NCBI RefSeq assembly: GCF_963517015.1
Contig: NZ_CAUQDV010000001.1
Coordinates: 1,184,001 to 1,248,000 of the forward strand
Length of the DNA: 64,000 nt
From: an uncultured Devosia sp.
GTDB taxonomy: Bacteria; Pseudomonadota; Alphaproteobacteria; Rhizobiales; Devosiaceae
Reading direction: 5' to 3'
Below the pieces are notes generated by a model, which worked only from the letters and a program-made list of their open reading frames with translations, ran no database searches and had not been told where the DNA came from. The position numbers were made by a program, and so were the translations under genes. This document shows positions 1 through 8,206 of the stretch, one piece after another. The number at the start of each line of letters is the position of its first letter. Within the stretch, counting starts at the first letter, position 1.

Positions 1-963
1 ATCGACGAGAGCTTCCTCGACGTCGAGCACCTGCCGATCAAGGACAGGACCGTCTGGGCGAGCGACCTGCGGGCAACGACCCGCCAGTGGACGGGCATCC
101 CGACGTGCGTGGGCATCGGGCCGACCAAGACCCTCGCCAAGCTGGCCAACAAAGCCGCCAAGAAGCTTCCGTCCGGCGTCCTGGATCTCAGCGATCCCGC
201 CGAGCAGGCGCGCGTCATGGCCGACTTCCCCGTGGGTGACGTCTGGGGGATCGGGCGGGCATCGCAGGAGAAGCTCGCGCACCTCGGGATAGAGTTCGCC
301 GGCCAGCTCCGGGACATGGACCCCAAGCTCGCCCGCCAGCTGATGACTGTCGTGGGCGAGAAGACCATCCACGAGTTGAACGGCATCCCGTGCATCGGGC
401 TCGAGACCGTGGCGCCGCAGCGGCAGGGTTGCGCTGTCACCCGGTCGTTCGGCCAGCGTGTGACCCACAAAGGCGAGATGGAACAGGCCGTCGCCGGCTA
501 TGCCACGCGCCTCGGCGAGAAGCTCCGCCGGCACGACTTGGCCACCGATCATGTCACGGTCTTCATGCACACCTCGCCGTTCGCCGACGATCCGCAGCGC
601 AGCGTCAGCATGACGGTCGATATTCCCGAGGCGACGAACGATACCCTGACGCTCATCAACGCCGCCAAGCGTGCCGTGTCCGCACTGTGGCGAGATGGCT
701 TCCGCTACTCCAAGGCCGGCATCATCACGCAGGATTTGGTGCCGCCGGCAGAGCGCCAGGTCGCCCTGTTCGACAACATGGACCATGAGCGTGCAGCGAA
801 AGTGATGGCGGCCATGGACGAAGCGAACCGGCGCTGGGGTCGTGCCACGGTCGTGCCGGCGGCCACGATGGGCGGGCCGAAGAAGCCGCAGACCTTCACG
901 ACTAAGTTCGAGATGCGGTCGCCAAGGTTCACGACGCGCTGGGACGAGCTGCCGACCTGTTGA
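1..963 (+). CDS. umuC: UmuC-like Y-family DNA polymerase, 3' part
   Basis: Translesion DNA polymerase of the Y family. The window opens inside the palm domain at IDESFLDV, which matches the catalytic (S)IDE motif, so the 5' end is missing. Helix-hairpin-helix sequence follows (GIGPTKTLAKLANKAAKK, then GDVWGIGRASQEKLAHLGI), then the little-finger region. The last ~45 residues (RWGRATV ... SPRFTTRWDELP) look like the DUF4113 tail typical of UmuC rather than DinB. It would copy past lesions in the cytoplasm. The SRAP, DUF3606 and ligase genes nearby fit a DNA-damage setting. No umuD is visible; it could lie upstream of the window. Confidence 0.93.
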   Translation: MDESFLDVEHLPIKDRTVWASDLRATTRQWTGIPTCVGIGPTKTLAKLANKAAKKLPSGVLDLSDPAEQARVMADFPVGDVWGIGRASQEKLAHLGIEFAGQLRDMDPKLARQLMTVVGEKTIHELNGIPCIGLETVAPQRQGCAVTRSFGQRVTHKGEMEQAVAGYATRLGEKLRRHDLATDHVTVFMHTSPFADDPQRSVSMTVDIPEATNDTLTLINAAKRAVSALWRDGFRYSKAGIITQDLVPPAERQVALFDNMDHERAAKVMAAMDEANRRWGRATVVPAATMGGPKKPQTFTTKFEMRSPRFTTRWDELPTC

Positions 964-1011
964 CTTGGATATCTATGCACCAATTCTCGAATTCTGGTGC
1001 ATACGTGTCCA

Positions 1012-1395
1012 TCAATCGAGATCGCCTCCGGTCTCGAGCTTTCCCCACGCCGGGTCCCACAGCTGCGAGCTCTCGATATCGATGGCGATTCCCCGGTACC
1101 CGTATTCCCAGGCATAGTCGTCGGCCAGCCGGATCGCATCCGCGACATCGTGGGGGCCGTCCCACATCTCGGGGATCTCGTACCACTGAGGCAGTGAGAT
1201 CATGCCTCGGACCACTCCATCGCCACCGGCCCGGATGATCAGGATAATCGATCGCTCGTCCACGTCGCTGTCGTCGATCGACAGATTGTAGATTGGCTTG
1301 GGTATCCGCCGCGGCTTCTCGGCGTCGTAGTCAGCCGGCGGGCCTGCTGCCAGGCGAGCCTTCAGGGCAGCGAGTTCATCGTCCGGATCACTCAC
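1012..1395 (-). CDS. hypothetical protein, 127 aa
   Basis: I do not recognise this family. The protein is acidic, soluble and rich in Asp, Trp and Tyr, without signal peptide or membrane segment. Its ATG overlaps the stop of the upstream SRAP gene by 4 bases (ATGA), so it is very probably translated as the last gene of the DUF3606/90-aa/SRAP operon. That linkage suggests a stress or DNA-damage role, but nothing in the sequence shows an activity. Confidence 0.7.
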   Translation of the reverse strand: MSDPDDELAALKARLAAGPPADYDAEKPRRIPKPIYNLSIDDSDVDERSIILIIRAGGDGVVRGMISLPQWYEIPEMWDGPHDVADAIRLADDYAWEYGYRGIAIDIESSQLWDPAWGKLETGGDLD

Positions 1396-2083
1396 AGCGA
1401 GTTCAGGATCGGCTTTTTGGTGTCAGTGCCTTCGTAGCGGCTGCTGCCGACAGCGCGGTCGACACGATGGAAGACTAGAGCATCGTCCAGATGCCGGTCC
1501 AGAAGCAGCGCCTTGGCGTCGTCGCCCTGGGCTTCCAGCGAAAGCCAGTCGTCATAGGCTTCCTCCTCGAGGATCACGGGCATGCGGCCATGGATGTGGG
1601 CGATGTGGTCGACTGCAGGCGCGGTGATGATGGTGCAGCTGGCGATGCCCACGTTGTCGTTGTAGGCGCAGAGGCCGGCGAAGCTGAACCCCTTGCCCTC
1701 GGGCAGTTGCATCAGCCACGGGTCTTTCTTGCCGTCTTCAGCGTTCGTGGTCCATTCGAAGTAGCCGTCCGCCGGGATCAGGCACCTGCGCTTCTTGAAC
1801 GGCTCACGGAACATGCCGAGGTGTCGACGGTTTCGATCCGGGCATTGAATGTGCTGAACTTGCCGATCTCCTTGGCGAAGAAGGGCACGAGGCCCCAACG
1901 CCCGGAGACGAACTCGCGGTTGCCCGCCTTATCAATCTGGATGAAATCCACCGTCTGCGTAGGCGCGATGTTGTATCGCGGCTGCATGTTCGACGGCGGG
2001 CCCATGGGGAAGTTCTCGTCGCTCAACGAATAGAGCGCGTGGATCTCCGCCCATGTCATCTCGTTCGTATAGCGTCCGCACAT
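1392..2083 (-). pseudogene. SRAP (YedK/HMCES) DNA-protein crosslink protein, frameshifted
   Basis: SRAP proteins crosslink abasic sites in single-stranded DNA through Cys2. Here the start is MCGRYTNEMTW (Cys2 exposed after Met removal), followed by WGLVPFFA and FNARIETVDTS. The frame then breaks and resumes with MFREPFKKRRCLIPADGYFEW and the active-site His region IHGRMPVIL. One base is missing near 1820, where TCG-GC-ATG should read Ser-Gly-Met. Restoring it gives 230 aa, normal for the family. All key residues survive in the two frames, so this is either a very recent mutation or a sequencing error. The gene starts 1 base inside the stop of the 90-aa gene (TGATG). Confidence 0.88.
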
Positions 2084-2355
2084 CAGCTCAGCGTGCCCCA
2101 TTCCTTCAACCACTCGAAGGTATCGGGTTGGAGCGTGATGTAAACCGTGTCCTTGTCCTGCTCGTCGGCTAGGGTCTGTGCAAGCGTGAGCGCCTCCGGG
2201 ACGGACAGGGTGCCTTCGTCGCTTACGACATTGCCTTCCGCCATCCAAATGACGCCGGCGGTGACATTGTCAGGATCCTCCGCGCCGACCGAGACCAAAA
2301 TGGAATCGGTGAGCTCCGCGGCCTGGTCGTCGGAGATCAGCTTCAGGTGCACCAT
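2083..2355 (-). CDS. hypothetical protein, 90 aa
   Basis: A small soluble acidic protein (starts MVHLKLISDDQAAEL, ends EWLKEWGTLS) that I cannot assign to a family. It is bracketed by overlapping genes: its ATG shares bases with the stop of the DUF3606 gene (TAATG) and its stop with the ATG of the SRAP gene (TGATG). This tight packing supports translation and a shared stress role. Confidence 0.7.
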   Translation of the reverse strand: MVHLKLISDDQAAELTDSILVSVGAEDPDNVTAGVIWMAEGNVVSDEGTLSVPEALTLAQTLADEQDKDTVYITLQPDTFEWLKEWGTLS

Positions 2356-2516
2356 TACTTGCTTAGTTTCTTCTCGACGGCGTCCCGGCTGTTTCCCTCG
2401 GACTTCACGGCGTTCTTGACTTCGTCCTTGCTGGCTCCGGTCTTGTCGGCCTCATAGCGGACCTCGTGGTCCTGGCCGCCGGCGACCTTGGCGCGATCCT
2501 GCTTGGTGTTGGACAT
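2355..2516 (-). CDS. DUF3606 family small protein, 53 aa
   Basis: A 53-residue protein starting MSNTKQDRAKVAGGQDHEVR and ending in a lysine-rich tail. The pattern DRxxVAGGQDHEVRYEADKTG, then KDEVKNAVKSEGNSRDAVEKKL is that of DUF3606 proteins, common in alphaproteobacteria and of unknown function. A strong ribosome site (CAGGAGGACAAC) precedes the ATG. It is the first gene of a four-gene overlapping operon that includes an SRAP protein. Confidence 0.85.
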   Translation of the reverse strand: MSNTKQDRAKVAGGQDHEVRYEADKTGASKDEVKNAVKSEGNSRDAVEKKLSK

Positions 2517-2551
2517 GTTGTCCTCCTGGATTGTTGCTTCAATCCTTTGCC

Positions 2552-2576
2552 AACGCTGTCACGAATCTAAGGTTCA
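2552..2576 (-). promoter_or_regulatory. weak candidate EcfG-type promoter of the DUF3606 operon
   Basis: On the minus strand TGAAC, 16 bases, then CGTT lies about 35 bases upstream of the DUF3606 start. The general-stress sigma factor of alphaproteobacteria prefers GGAAC-N16/17-CGTT, so one base of the -35 box is off. I saw no alphaproteobacterial LexA box (GTTC-N7-GTTC) here. Confidence 0.3.
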
Positions 2577-2637
2577 ATCCTTGCGGCAACCGATTCCCTG
2601 TAGCCGCATTCTCGACTCCCATGTACCCGAGTGAGAT

Positions 2638-3534
2638 ATGGCGCCCGTAAGGGCAGCCACCCCGCAAAAGCGGCGATCCCGCAGGGACTCAGAATCTACA
2701 CTCGATTCCGCACCCAGCTTCATACCGACGATGCAGCCAAAACTCGTCGACCTGCCGCCCGCCGGCGACGGGTGGTTGCATGAGATCAAATACGACGGTT
2801 ACCGCATCCAGATCCATGTCGCCGGCGGGAAGGTCACGACCTACACCCGTAACGGGTTCGACTGGACCGACAAGTTCCCGGTGATTGCAAAGGCCGCGCG
2901 AGGCGTGCCGGCGAGGACCGCCATCATCGACGGCGAGATCTGTATCCAGGACGACCGCGGCGTCACGGACTTCGGCGCGCTGCCGTCCGCGATCAAGTCT
3001 CGTCCGCATGACCTCGTCTACTTTGCCTTCGACCTCCTGCATCTTGATGGCGAGGACCTGCGGGACCTGGTGGACCAGGTTCCGGGATCTCGGATCGTGC
3101 TCAGCGATGAGTACGACGGTGACGGCGCTGCATTCTTCGAGCTCGTCAGCAGCCACAACCTCGAGGGGATGGTCAGCAAGAAGAAGGGCAGCCGGTATTG
3201 GTCAGGGCACGCGGACGCGTGGAAGAAAACTAAGTGCTGGACCGTGTCGACGATGCAGGTCATCGGCGTTGAGCGTGACAAGCAGGGGGTTCCCTATGCC
3301 CTGTTGGCCGACGACCGCGGTTATCAAGGGGCCGCATTGGTCGGACTGCCTGGAAGCCTCCGGACGGCGTTCTGGCGGTACGTTGAGGGCGAGACCGTGG
3401 CTACGGCGCCGATCGTTGGTCTAAAGAAGAAAGCTAACTGGCTGCGCCCGGGGATGACCGCGAAGGTCCGGTATCTGAAAGGCTCGGACAAGATGCGCCA
3501 TGCAGTGGTCCAGGCCGTCGACATCGAACGCTAG
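2638..3534 (+). CDS. ATP-dependent DNA ligase (LigD ligase-domain type)
   Basis: Stand-alone ATP-dependent ligase of 298 aa. Motif I is KYDGYR, whose Lys carries AMP; motif III is IDGEI; the later motifs LEGMVSKKKGSRY and WKKTKCW lead into an OB-fold half ending KVRYLKGSDKMRHAVV. It resembles the ligase module of LigD, or LigC proteins, used in Ku-dependent end joining. The segment between LHLDGEDLRDLV and SRIVLSDEYDGDG is shorter than usual (the PLxxRK stretch is missing). There is no polymerase or nuclease domain and no Ku gene in the window. It is divergent from the DUF3606 operon. Confidence 0.9.
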   Translation: MAPVRAATPQKRRSRRDSESTLDSAPSFIPTMQPKLVDLPPAGDGWLHEIKYDGYRIQIHVAGGKVTTYTRNGFDWTDKFPVIAKAARGVPARTAIIDGEICIQDDRGVTDFGALPSAIKSRPHDLVYFAFDLLHLDGEDLRDLVDQVPGSRIVLSDEYDGDGAAFFELVSSHNLEGMVSKKKGSRYWSGHADAWKKTKCWTVSTMQVIGVERDKQGVPYALLADDRGYQGAALVGLPGSLRTAFWRYVEGETVATAPIVGLKKKANWLRPGMTAKVRYLKGSDKMRHAVVQAVDIER

Positions 3535-3692
3535 GGCTTGCCCCTCTGCAGCCTAGTCGCGGCTTTGAGCAACTCGATGTCCGTCTCGCCAGCGACATCG
3601 GGCATGTGCGCCGAGGCGGCAGCGGCGGTCCGGCGGAAGTCCTCGGCACGCTGGGCGGCTGTCTTCGTCACGATGGGCTTGGGCTTTTCCAT
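3531..3692 (-). CDS. small hypothetical protein, 53 aa
   Basis: An open frame starting MEKPKPIVTKTAAQRAEDFR and ending KAATRLQRGKP: basic, Ala-rich, probably helical. The frame continues further upstream, but the internal ATG at 3692 gives the more natural protein. It converges on and overlaps the ligase stop by 4 bases. Small proteins of this style are common in alphaproteobacteria; I do not know its function. Confidence 0.45.
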   Translation of the reverse strand: MEKPKPIVTKTAAQRAEDFRRTAAAASAHMPDVAGETDIELLKAATRLQRGKP

Positions 3693-4015
3693 AGCAGCAA
3701 GAGTAGCACACTCGGAAGCTAAGTCGAAATCGATACGTGTTAAGCGAACGTTAATGCGTATTTGAGCGGCAGCGCCCAGTCGGGGACGGCATAGGAGTGG
3801 CAGAAACGGGGTGGGTGCCGACCGTACGCTTTTTAATCGTGATTTCACAAAAGAAGTCGCCCGCATCCCGCGATCCACTCTCCATGCACTGATCTAGCGG
3901 CGATAACAGCGCTCCCCGAGTGCTGTGCACCCCAGCATATCGCAGGGTCGTTTCACCATAAGAATGCCGCTGGCTATGCTTCACCTCCGCCGGCCTGAAC
4001 TACGCGCCTTGAAAC
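3693..4015. other. intergenic, nothing recognised
   Basis: About 320 bases between the small protein and the KaiC-like gene. No gene, repeat or clear palindrome is seen. Composition shifts here towards more A+T, continuing into the KaiC-like gene. Confidence 0.5.
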
Positions 4016-5545
4016 TTGAGGCAACCGATGTGTTGGTCTGCAGGAAAATTCCCCTACACAACTGAATTCCGCTCCCTTAAATTAACGTCATACTCAAGAC
4101 AGGCGGCTTCGTTGACAACTACCCTACCGAGAATGGACGCCGGGATCCCCGGCATGAATGAGATACTCGGTGGAGGATTTGTCGAGGGAGCATCCTACAT
4201 AGTTCAAGGCCATCCTGGCGCAGGAAAGACCATTTTTGCTAACCAGATGGCCTTTGCAGCGGTCGCTTCTGGCCGCAAGGTTTTATATGTCACCCTGTTG
4301 GCAGAAACCCACGATCGCCTGTTCCAATCGCTCGGCACTGTCGACTTTTTTGATAGGTCTCGGCTTGGCAATGGCATTGCCTATGTCAGCGTGTTTCAAA
4401 CGCTTAGAGATGAAGGGCTGTCAGCAGTCGTTTCTTTGCTACGGCAGGAGACAAAGCGTCAGGGCGCATCATTGCTCGTTTTTGACGGGCTGCTAAACGC
4501 ACGCGACAGGGCCGACACCGACATCGACGTAAAAACCTTTGTTGCGGAGGTCCAAAGCCAGGCTGCATTTGTTGGCTGCACAGTGCTGTTTCTGACCAGC
4601 GCCCGACTTGCTGACGACAGTCCGGAGCACACGATGGTGGACGGCGTTATCGAACTCCAGGATGAGCTTGTAGGCGTGCGTTCGGTTCGGCGTTGTCGGG
4701 TCCGGAAATCGCGCGGAAGTGCCGCCTTGGGCGGATTTCACCAATACGAAATTACGCCGTCTGGAATAACAGTGTACCCGCGGTTGGAAGCCTTTTTGGC
4801 AACTCCATCCATCCAGGACCGAATACCCGAAGCGCGCGTCCCCAGTGGTGTCGATGGCTTGGACGAATTGCTAAACGGGGGGCTTCCCTCTGGGTCAGTG
4901 ACATTGCTGTTTGGGCCTTCTGGCAGCGGTAAGACTTCCTTGGGCCTGGATTTTCTATCTGTATCGACGGCGACCGAACCCGGAATGCACTTTGGATTCT
5001 ATGAGACCCCGGAGCGTCTCTTGGTGAAGGCGGATGCCTTAGGCGTGCCTCTCCGCGAAGCTCAAGCCAAAGGTAGCGTCCATCTTTTCTGGCATCCATT
5101 GACCGAAAATTTGGTAGACAAGCTGGCGTATGATCTTCTTGAGAAAGTACGGCAGCTAGGGATTAAACGCCTGTTTATCGATGCTCTGGCTGGTTTTGAG
5201 CGCGCGGCAGTCTACACGCCCAGGTTGGTCGAGTTTTTCGCCGCACTAACCAACGAGTTGCGCGCGATGGGCGTGACCACCATTGCTACCTGGGAAATGA
5301 AGGATTTTGCCAGTCCCAACGTAACCGCACCGGGTTCGGAAATCTCCAGCATCTTGGATAACTTGGTGATGCTGCGTCAGGTAGAACTGGAATCGGAATT
5401 CAAGCGGGTCATCGCGGTGCTCAAGGTAAGAGATGGCCATCTCGAACCACGGCTTTATGAACTGGCCTTTGGGAACCGAGGCTTGAAGATTGCGTTGCCA
5501 TTGAAATCGGTCGCCGGCGCTACGACGGGCATCGCCACTTCCTAG
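4016..5545 (+). CDS. double-domain KaiC-like RecA-superfamily ATPase
   Basis: Two KaiC-type P-loop domains in tandem. Domain 1 has Walker A GHPGAGKT at about residues 65-72 and Walker B LLVFDGL; domain 2 has GPSGSGKT at about 300-307 and LFIDALAGFE. Both start with the KaiC signature (GIPGMNEILGGG; GVDGLDELLNGG). In cyanobacteria KaiC is the clock ATPase; in other bacteria such proteins act as ATP-driven signalling modules, often with two-component proteins. No kaiA or kaiB is nearby, but a lone receiver protein follows by 39 bases. The first ~32 residues look non-coding: a TTG at 4112 behind AGGCGG, or the ATG at 4133, is a likelier start. Codon use is less GC-rich than its neighbours. Confidence 0.88.
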   Translation: MRQPMCWSAGKFPYTTEFRSLKLTSYSRQAASLTTTLPRMDAGIPGMNEILGGGFVEGASYIVQGHPGAGKTIFANQMAFAAVASGRKVLYVTLLAETHDRLFQSLGTVDFFDRSRLGNGIAYVSVFQTLRDEGLSAVVSLLRQETKRQGASLLVFDGLLNARDRADTDIDVKTFVAEVQSQAAFVGCTVLFLTSARLADDSPEHTMVDGVIELQDELVGVRSVRRCRVRKSRGSAALGGFHQYEITPSGITVYPRLEAFLATPSIQDRIPEARVPSGVDGLDELLNGGLPSGSVTLLFGPSGSGKTSLGLDFLSVSTATEPGMHFGFYETPERLLVKADALGVPLREAQAKGSVHLFWHPLTENLVDKLAYDLLEKVRQLGIKRLFIDALAGFERAAVYTPRLVEFFAALTNELRAMGVTTIATWEMKDFASPNVTAPGSEISSILDNLVMLRQVELESEFKRVIAVLKVRDGHLEPRLYELAFGNRGLKIALPLKSVAGATTGIATS

Positions 5546-5584
5546 GAGCCATGATTTCGTGAGTCAGTATGGTGACAGCGCGCC

Positions 5585-5944
5585 ATGGCCATAATAGTCA
5601 TTGCCGAAGATGAATTCTTGCTCGCTGACATGCTCACCTCCCTCTTGGAAGATGCCGGGCACGAAGTGCGGTCTGCACCGCACGGCGCTGGGGCCTTGAA
5701 GTTGGTTCGGACGCACAAGCCCGACTTGGTCATCACCGATTTCATGATGCCGCTAATGACCGGGTTGGAGCTTGCAGAAGCGATCCGTGCTGATGAGGCG
5801 CTTTCGAACATCCCTATCTTGCTTGTCAGCGGGGCACAGGGGGATATAGGCCGAGCCGCGCCAGAAATGTTCAATGCGGTGCTGGATAAGCCCTATACCC
5901 AAGCGATGCTCTATGGAGCGGTCAATCAACTGCTGGATCCATAG
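5585..5944 (+). CDS. single-domain response regulator
   Basis: A 119-aa stand-alone receiver domain. The acidic pair is in IIVIAEDE at the N-terminus, the phospho-acceptor Asp is in DLVITDFMMP, the conserved Thr/Ser position is in ILLVSGAQ, and the switch Lys is in VLDKPYT. There is no output domain, so it would relay phosphate or bind a partner. It lies directly after the KaiC-like ATPase and no histidine kinase is encoded nearby; the pairing suggests the KaiC-like protein is upstream or downstream in its signalling path. Confidence 0.92.
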   Translation: MAIIVIAEDEFLLADMLTSLLEDAGHEVRSAPHGAGALKLVRTHKPDLVITDFMMPLMTGLELAEAIRADEALSNIPILLVSGAQGDIGRAAPEMFNAVLDKPYTQAMLYGAVNQLLDP

Positions 5945-6274
5945 GGCAAGGTTTAGCTCGCGCACTTTTCCTGTTTCGGCCTGCTGCTCTCGTGCCCGAT
6001 GAGTTCGGGACCGAGGGATGTTTCGCAGCTTAATCGACGCAAACATATCGACCGAAAGCGGCGGTGTGGGTGTCGTCCTGCCCTACAATCTTTTTGCCTT
6101 CTTCGAGCTCACCACCCAGGGCAGGGTTTACTTCAACGTTTCGACTGACGATCAGCTTGTTCAGATCGGCGACGTGCTGCTGCCCGCCGCGATTGGTCTT
6201 GACGTGGGCAAGCTCAGGTTCGAGGACGTGATTATCTAGGAGAGACCGCACATGATCCGCCAAAAGCTGCCGCC
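5945..6274. other. unresolved interval with competing short reading frames
   Basis: No gene recognised with confidence. A plus-strand frame (6018-6239, 73 aa) and an opposing minus-strand frame (6030-6263, 77 aa) occupy the same DNA. Both read like plausible protein (plus: ELTTQGRVYFNVSTDDQL; minus: NRGGQQHVADLNKLIVSRN), but I know neither family and neither has a convincing ribosome site. It could be a gene remnant. Confidence 0.35.
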
Positions 6275-6712
6275 CTATAATGGACGCTCACCGTGAGTTT
6301 TTGCGAACAAAAGCAGATAGCCATCGGGGTCTTGGATCAGGAATTCACGCCTACCCCCCTCACGATCCCCATAGCGCCGCCATACGATGCGAGGCTCTTG
6401 GTAGAAATGCGTTCCTTCCAGTTCCAAAGAGCGGATTATTGGGTCTATCTCATCTACTAGAATTTGAAGATTTATCCCGCGACCGAACGGGCTCTCCATT
6501 TCAGCGGTTTCCCACGTTCCATCACGCTGGCACACCATGACCTGTGCACCATCTGAACGCTGCAGGTAGGCAAAGCCCCTCTCTAGTCGTTGATACGCGA
6601 TCTCAAAGCCAAGGCACCGACACCAAAAATCCATGCTTAGCTTGATGTTCGATACCATCAATTCCGGCACAACGCGCGCAAAGCCATTTCTCGGGGGGCT
6701 GCCGCCAGACAT
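6275..6712 (-). CDS. VOC / bleomycin-resistance-like protein
   Basis: A 145-aa vicinal-oxygen-chelate protein of the Ble/glyoxalase fold. After VVPELMVSNIKLSMDFW comes the LGFEIAYQ strand, then FAYLQRSDGAQVMVCQR and the second half ending REFLIQDPDGYLLLFA. The Glu/Asp/His pattern is incomplete, which fits drug-binding rather than metalloenzyme members. The ATG at 6712 has a good AGGAG site; a longer frame to 6742 does not. It may bind an antibiotic or other small molecule; the ligand is unknown. Confidence 0.85.
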   Translation of the reverse strand: MSGGSPPRNGFARVVPELMVSNIKLSMDFWCRCLGFEIAYQRLERGFAYLQRSDGAQVMVCQRDGTWETAEMESPFGRGINLQILVDEIDPIIRSLELEGTHFYQEPRIVWRRYGDREGGRREFLIQDPDGYLLLFAKTHGERPL

Positions 6713-7106
6713 CTTTCGCTCCTGTGTTGCTCCTGCCAACATTGGTGACAGGGAGACAGCCTTCTACCATTGTGTCGAACTGGCCATTTCCGAAATGCGG
6801 TCGGTTGCCGGATGGCGTTACGGCTGGATTAATCGCGCAATGCCGGCAGGCGCCATTAACGCCTTTGTCGACAATCTTGCCAAAAATATCGTGGCATTGG
6901 CAGACGACATCATCGCTGAAGTCAAGAAGGCCTTTCCAGCCGACGAATATAGCGAAGGACTACAAGCCGAGAACGCAGTCTGGGCTGAGCTTCTTGTCTT
7001 GCGGGCAGCCACGCGCTTGATGCTCGGTGGGCTGGAACTCGGTGCCCAGACCCCGGACTTCGAGCGAAACATCCGGCGGGTGCTGCGCGAGCTGGTCAGT
7101 CGATAA
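6633..7106 (+). CDS. hypothetical protein, start uncertain
   Basis: The C-terminal ~115 residues (from DRETAFYHCVELAI to RRVLRELVSR) look like a genuine soluble helical protein with a conserved-looking GWRYGWINRAMPAG stretch. The first ~37 residues read through the divergent VOC gene on the other strand and are probably not translated. The true start may be a rare codon near 6741 or the ATG at 6795. No family recognised. Confidence 0.5.
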   Translation: MLSLMFDTINSGTTRAKPFLGGLPPDIFRSCVAPANIGDRETAFYHCVELAISEMRSVAGWRYGWINRAMPAGAINAFVDNLAKNIVALADDIIAEVKKAFPADEYSEGLQAENAVWAELLVLRAATRLMLGGLELGAQTPDFERNIRRVLRELVSR

Positions 7107-7170
7107 CGCGAGGGCACGCGCCTAGCAGGCGGGGCAGCGCCGGGAGATCACAATGACCGCTCGGCGCGCC

Positions 7171-8109
7171 TCAGGTTTTACTTCTGGAACCTGCGTCAAA
7201 GCTACGGGAAGACGAGATGTCGTCGATATCTCTATATAGCGACTTCACCCAGTCCACGAAGACCCGCACACGGCAGCTCGGTTGCTTGGCATTTGGATAG
7301 AGTAGATGCACCGACATGCCCGGTGCGGGTGTGGAGCTGAGGATCTCGAGCATGTTTTCAGCGGCAATGTCAGCAGCGACTGCGTAGTAAGGTAATTGGA
7401 CAATCCCTAAGCCCCTGCGAGCTGCTGCTTGTAGAGTTTCGGCGCCTGACACCGTCAACTGTGCTGGCAGCGTAACGCTGGTGAGCTCGCCATCGACCAT
7501 GAATTCAAGTGGAAGAACAGAGGCCGTCGCAGTAGAATGAAAGCCAACCATCCGGTGCCCGTTCAACTGAGACAAACTGGTTGGGGTGCCGAAACGTTCG
7601 AGATACTGGAAGGAAGCGACTGTTACCTGCGAGACGAAGGATAGCTGGTCGCCAGCAAAATCATCTATCCTCTCGCTGCCCGCACGGATGACGCAGTCGA
7701 TGCCTTCGCGGAGCAGATCCACATAACGGTCATCTTCGTTAAGGTGCAGGCGAAGATCAGGATACCTAGTTAGGAATTGAGGCAGAGCGGGCACAACGAT
7801 TTGCCTGGCCTGAACGCCCATCAGTCCAACCGTTAACTGACCCCGCGGCAATCGACCGTCAAAAGCGTTCTCCGCATCTTCAATATCAGCAAGAAGCGTC
7901 ACACACCGGCGATAGTAGCTCTCGCCGTCTGACGTAGTTCTAACTTGCCGCGTTGAACGTTCGAGGAGCCGGACTCCAAGGCGTCGCTCAAGCTGCTTGA
8001 CCGCTTCCGAGGTCGTAGAAGCGGGAAGGCCAAGGTCCTCTGCAGCGCGCACAAAGCTACTGCGCTCAACCACTCGCACAAAGACCCCCATTGCTTCCAA
8101 GCGATCCAT
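7171..8109 (-). CDS. LysR family transcriptional regulator
   Basis: A 312-aa LysR-type regulator. The N-terminal winged helix (MGVFVRVVERSSFVRAAEDL ... TTSEAVKQLERRLGVRLLERSTRQV) is followed by a periplasmic-binding-like effector domain (HLNEDDRYVDLLREGIDCVIR). It is of the CrgA-like subgroup that often controls a divergent dehydrogenase. It is divergent from the SDR gene at 8207, with a 97-bp A+T-rich promoter gap, so the SDR is the probable target. Confidence 0.92.
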   Translation of the reverse strand: MDRLEAMGVFVRVVERSSFVRAAEDLGLPASTTSEAVKQLERRLGVRLLERSTRQVRTTSDGESYYRRCVTLLADIEDAENAFDGRLPRGQLTVGLMGVQARQIVVPALPQFLTRYPDLRLHLNEDDRYVDLLREGIDCVIRAGSERIDDFAGDQLSFVSQVTVASFQYLERFGTPTSLSQLNGHRMVGFHSTATASVLPLEFMVDGELTSVTLPAQLTVSGAETLQAAARRGLGIVQLPYYAVAADIAAENMLEILSSTPAPGMSVHLLYPNAKQPSCRVRVFVDWVKSLYRDIDDISSSRSFDAGSRSKT

Positions 8110-8206
8110 TATTCGTAATTCCTGTATTGTGTAACCAGCGAATAGCTGATTATCCGGTTTTCACCGGGGCGTACATGGAGGGATCTGACAACGGAGCATT
8201 CTGCAC

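Noticed and set aside
2517..2637. LexA box for the DUF3606/SRAP operon
   Set aside because: No GTTC-N7-GTTC or close variant is present on either strand in this gap.
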